Below, piece after piece: positions 23,613 through 24,427 of a DNA stretch of 24,427 nucleotides. Both the position numbers and the translations under genes were made by a program. Within the stretch, counting starts at the first letter, position 1. The number at the start of each line of letters is the position of its first letter. The notes under the pieces were generated by a model that had not been told where the DNA came from, did not search any database, and saw only the letters and a list, made by a program, of their open reading frames with translations. Source of the DNA: an uncultured Lysobacteraceae bacterium (lineage in GTDB: Bacteria; Pseudomonadota; Gammaproteobacteria; Xanthomonadales; Xanthomonadaceae); the NCBI GenBank assembly GCA_946482565.1, contig CAMLSB010000013.1, positions 1 to 24,427 of the forward strand, in the 5' to 3' direction.

Positions 23613-24098
23613 ATGAAACGCACTTTCCTCGGCACCGCCGTCACCGCCGCGCTGCTCGCGGGCATCGCGCTCGCCGGCTGCAAGAAGCATGACAACGCCG
23701 ACGCGACGGCCACCACGCCCGCGCCCGCCGCCAGCGAACCGGCACCGATGGCCGAAGCGACGCCGCCACCGGCCGCGGCGGGCATTACCGTCACGACCGT
23801 GGACCTCGGCAATGCCGTCGGCGCCGACAACCGCGTCACCACGCCGGCCACCGCTTTCGCCGGCAAGGACACCATCCACGCGTCCGTCGCCACCGACGGC
23901 GGCGGCGGCAACCTGACCGCGAAGTGGTCGTTCCAGGACGGCCAGGTCGTCGACAGCCAGGACAAGACCGTCCCGGCGGGTCCGCAGGTCACCGACTTCA
24001 GCATCAGCAAGCCAGACGGCTGGCCGGCGGGCCACTACAAGCTCGAGGTGATGAACAACGGCATGGTCGTGCAGACCCGCGAGTTCGACGTCAAGTAA
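23613..24098 (+). CDS. Lipoprotein, Ig-like beta family (copy B)
   Basis: The 161-residue product has a lipoprotein signal ending IALAGC (C23), then a Lys/His/Asp and Ala/Pro/Thr-rich linker (24-60) and a beta-rich domain: KDTIHASVATDGGGGNLTAKW, DFSISKPDGWPAGHYKLEV, and a closing REFDVK. This order (DT-hAS, TAK-x-W, a PAG/KAG-x-Y turn, basic beta strand) mirrors the lipoprotein at 21786 and marks a duplicated family. A GGAGAA site 6-8 bases upstream supports the ATG at 23613. It follows the LysM gene by 23 bases and is probably co-transcribed with it. Function is unknown; a cell-envelope role is inferred from the neighbour. Confidence 0.83.
   Translation: MKRTFLGTAVTAALLAGIALAGCKKHDNADATATTPAPAASEPAPMAEATPPPAAAGITVTTVDLGNAVGADNRVTTPATAFAGKDTIHASVATDGGGGNLTAKWSFQDGQVVDSQDKTVPAGPQVTDFSISKPDGWPAGHYKLEVMNNGMVVQTREFDVK

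Positions 24099-24427
<329 letters not shown>

Overview
The window is a high-GC stretch of an ordinary bacterial chromosome. Gene content and protein sequence point to the Xanthomonadaceae/Lysobacteraceae (a Lysobacter- or Luteimonas-like gammaproteobacterium). The signs are the bioB-bioF-(transporter)-bioH-bioC cluster divergent from comF, a class I cytochrome c beginning MRNYDLDFLKRF just after a tRNA-Arg, a monomeric NADP-isocitrate dehydrogenase, a GTAG-type REP palindrome like the SMAG elements of Stenotrophomonas, and several small membrane proteins of a type I associate with this group. The organism call is inference from remembered family resemblance, not from a search.

Layout. 1-1069: the tail of an unidentified gene and a secreted protein of unknown function whose base composition is clearly AT-richer than the rest (possible transfer). 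1106-4648 (+): small accessory genes, namely a nitrobindin-like barrel, a small membrane protein, a GNAT acetyltransferase remnant with an internal deletion, a VOC-GFA fusion, a TfoX-N protein, and two paralogous four-helix membrane proteins around a 68-residue membrane protein. 4683-8956 (-): a BNR/sialidase-fold lipoprotein behind a REP hairpin, mnmG, a 450-base non-coding stretch with strong hairpins, and a Tyr/Gly-rich lipoprotein. 9066-12241 (+): a PLP-dependent dehydratase/racemase, cytochrome b561 behind an FNR/Anr-type box, and an ArnT-like glycosyltransferase. 12251-17315 (-): the biotin operon, in transcription order bioB, bioF, a DMT-type transporter, bioH, bioC, with ATGA overlaps from bioF onward. 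17365-18141 (+): comF. 18153-19049 (-): ubiA. 19206-24427 (+): tRNA-Arg(CCG), cytochrome c, an alpha/beta hydrolase overlapping zapE, a lipoprotein overlapping queF, a LysM protein, a second lipoprotein of the same family, and the start of icd.

How the genes work together. BioC and BioH make and unmask pimeloyl-ACP, and BioF and BioB build the rings, so the operon covers both ends of biotin synthesis; bioA and bioD are not in the window. mnmG and queF both serve modification of the tRNA wobble position. ubiA, cytochrome b561 and cytochrome c belong to respiration. I found no phage, insertion sequence, CRISPR array or obvious defence or secretion system. The most useful second looks are the transporter inside the bio operon, the structured non-coding region upstream of mnmG, the FNR-type box, the REP in a translation leader, the VOC-GFA fusion, the GNAT remnant and the duplicated lipoproteins.
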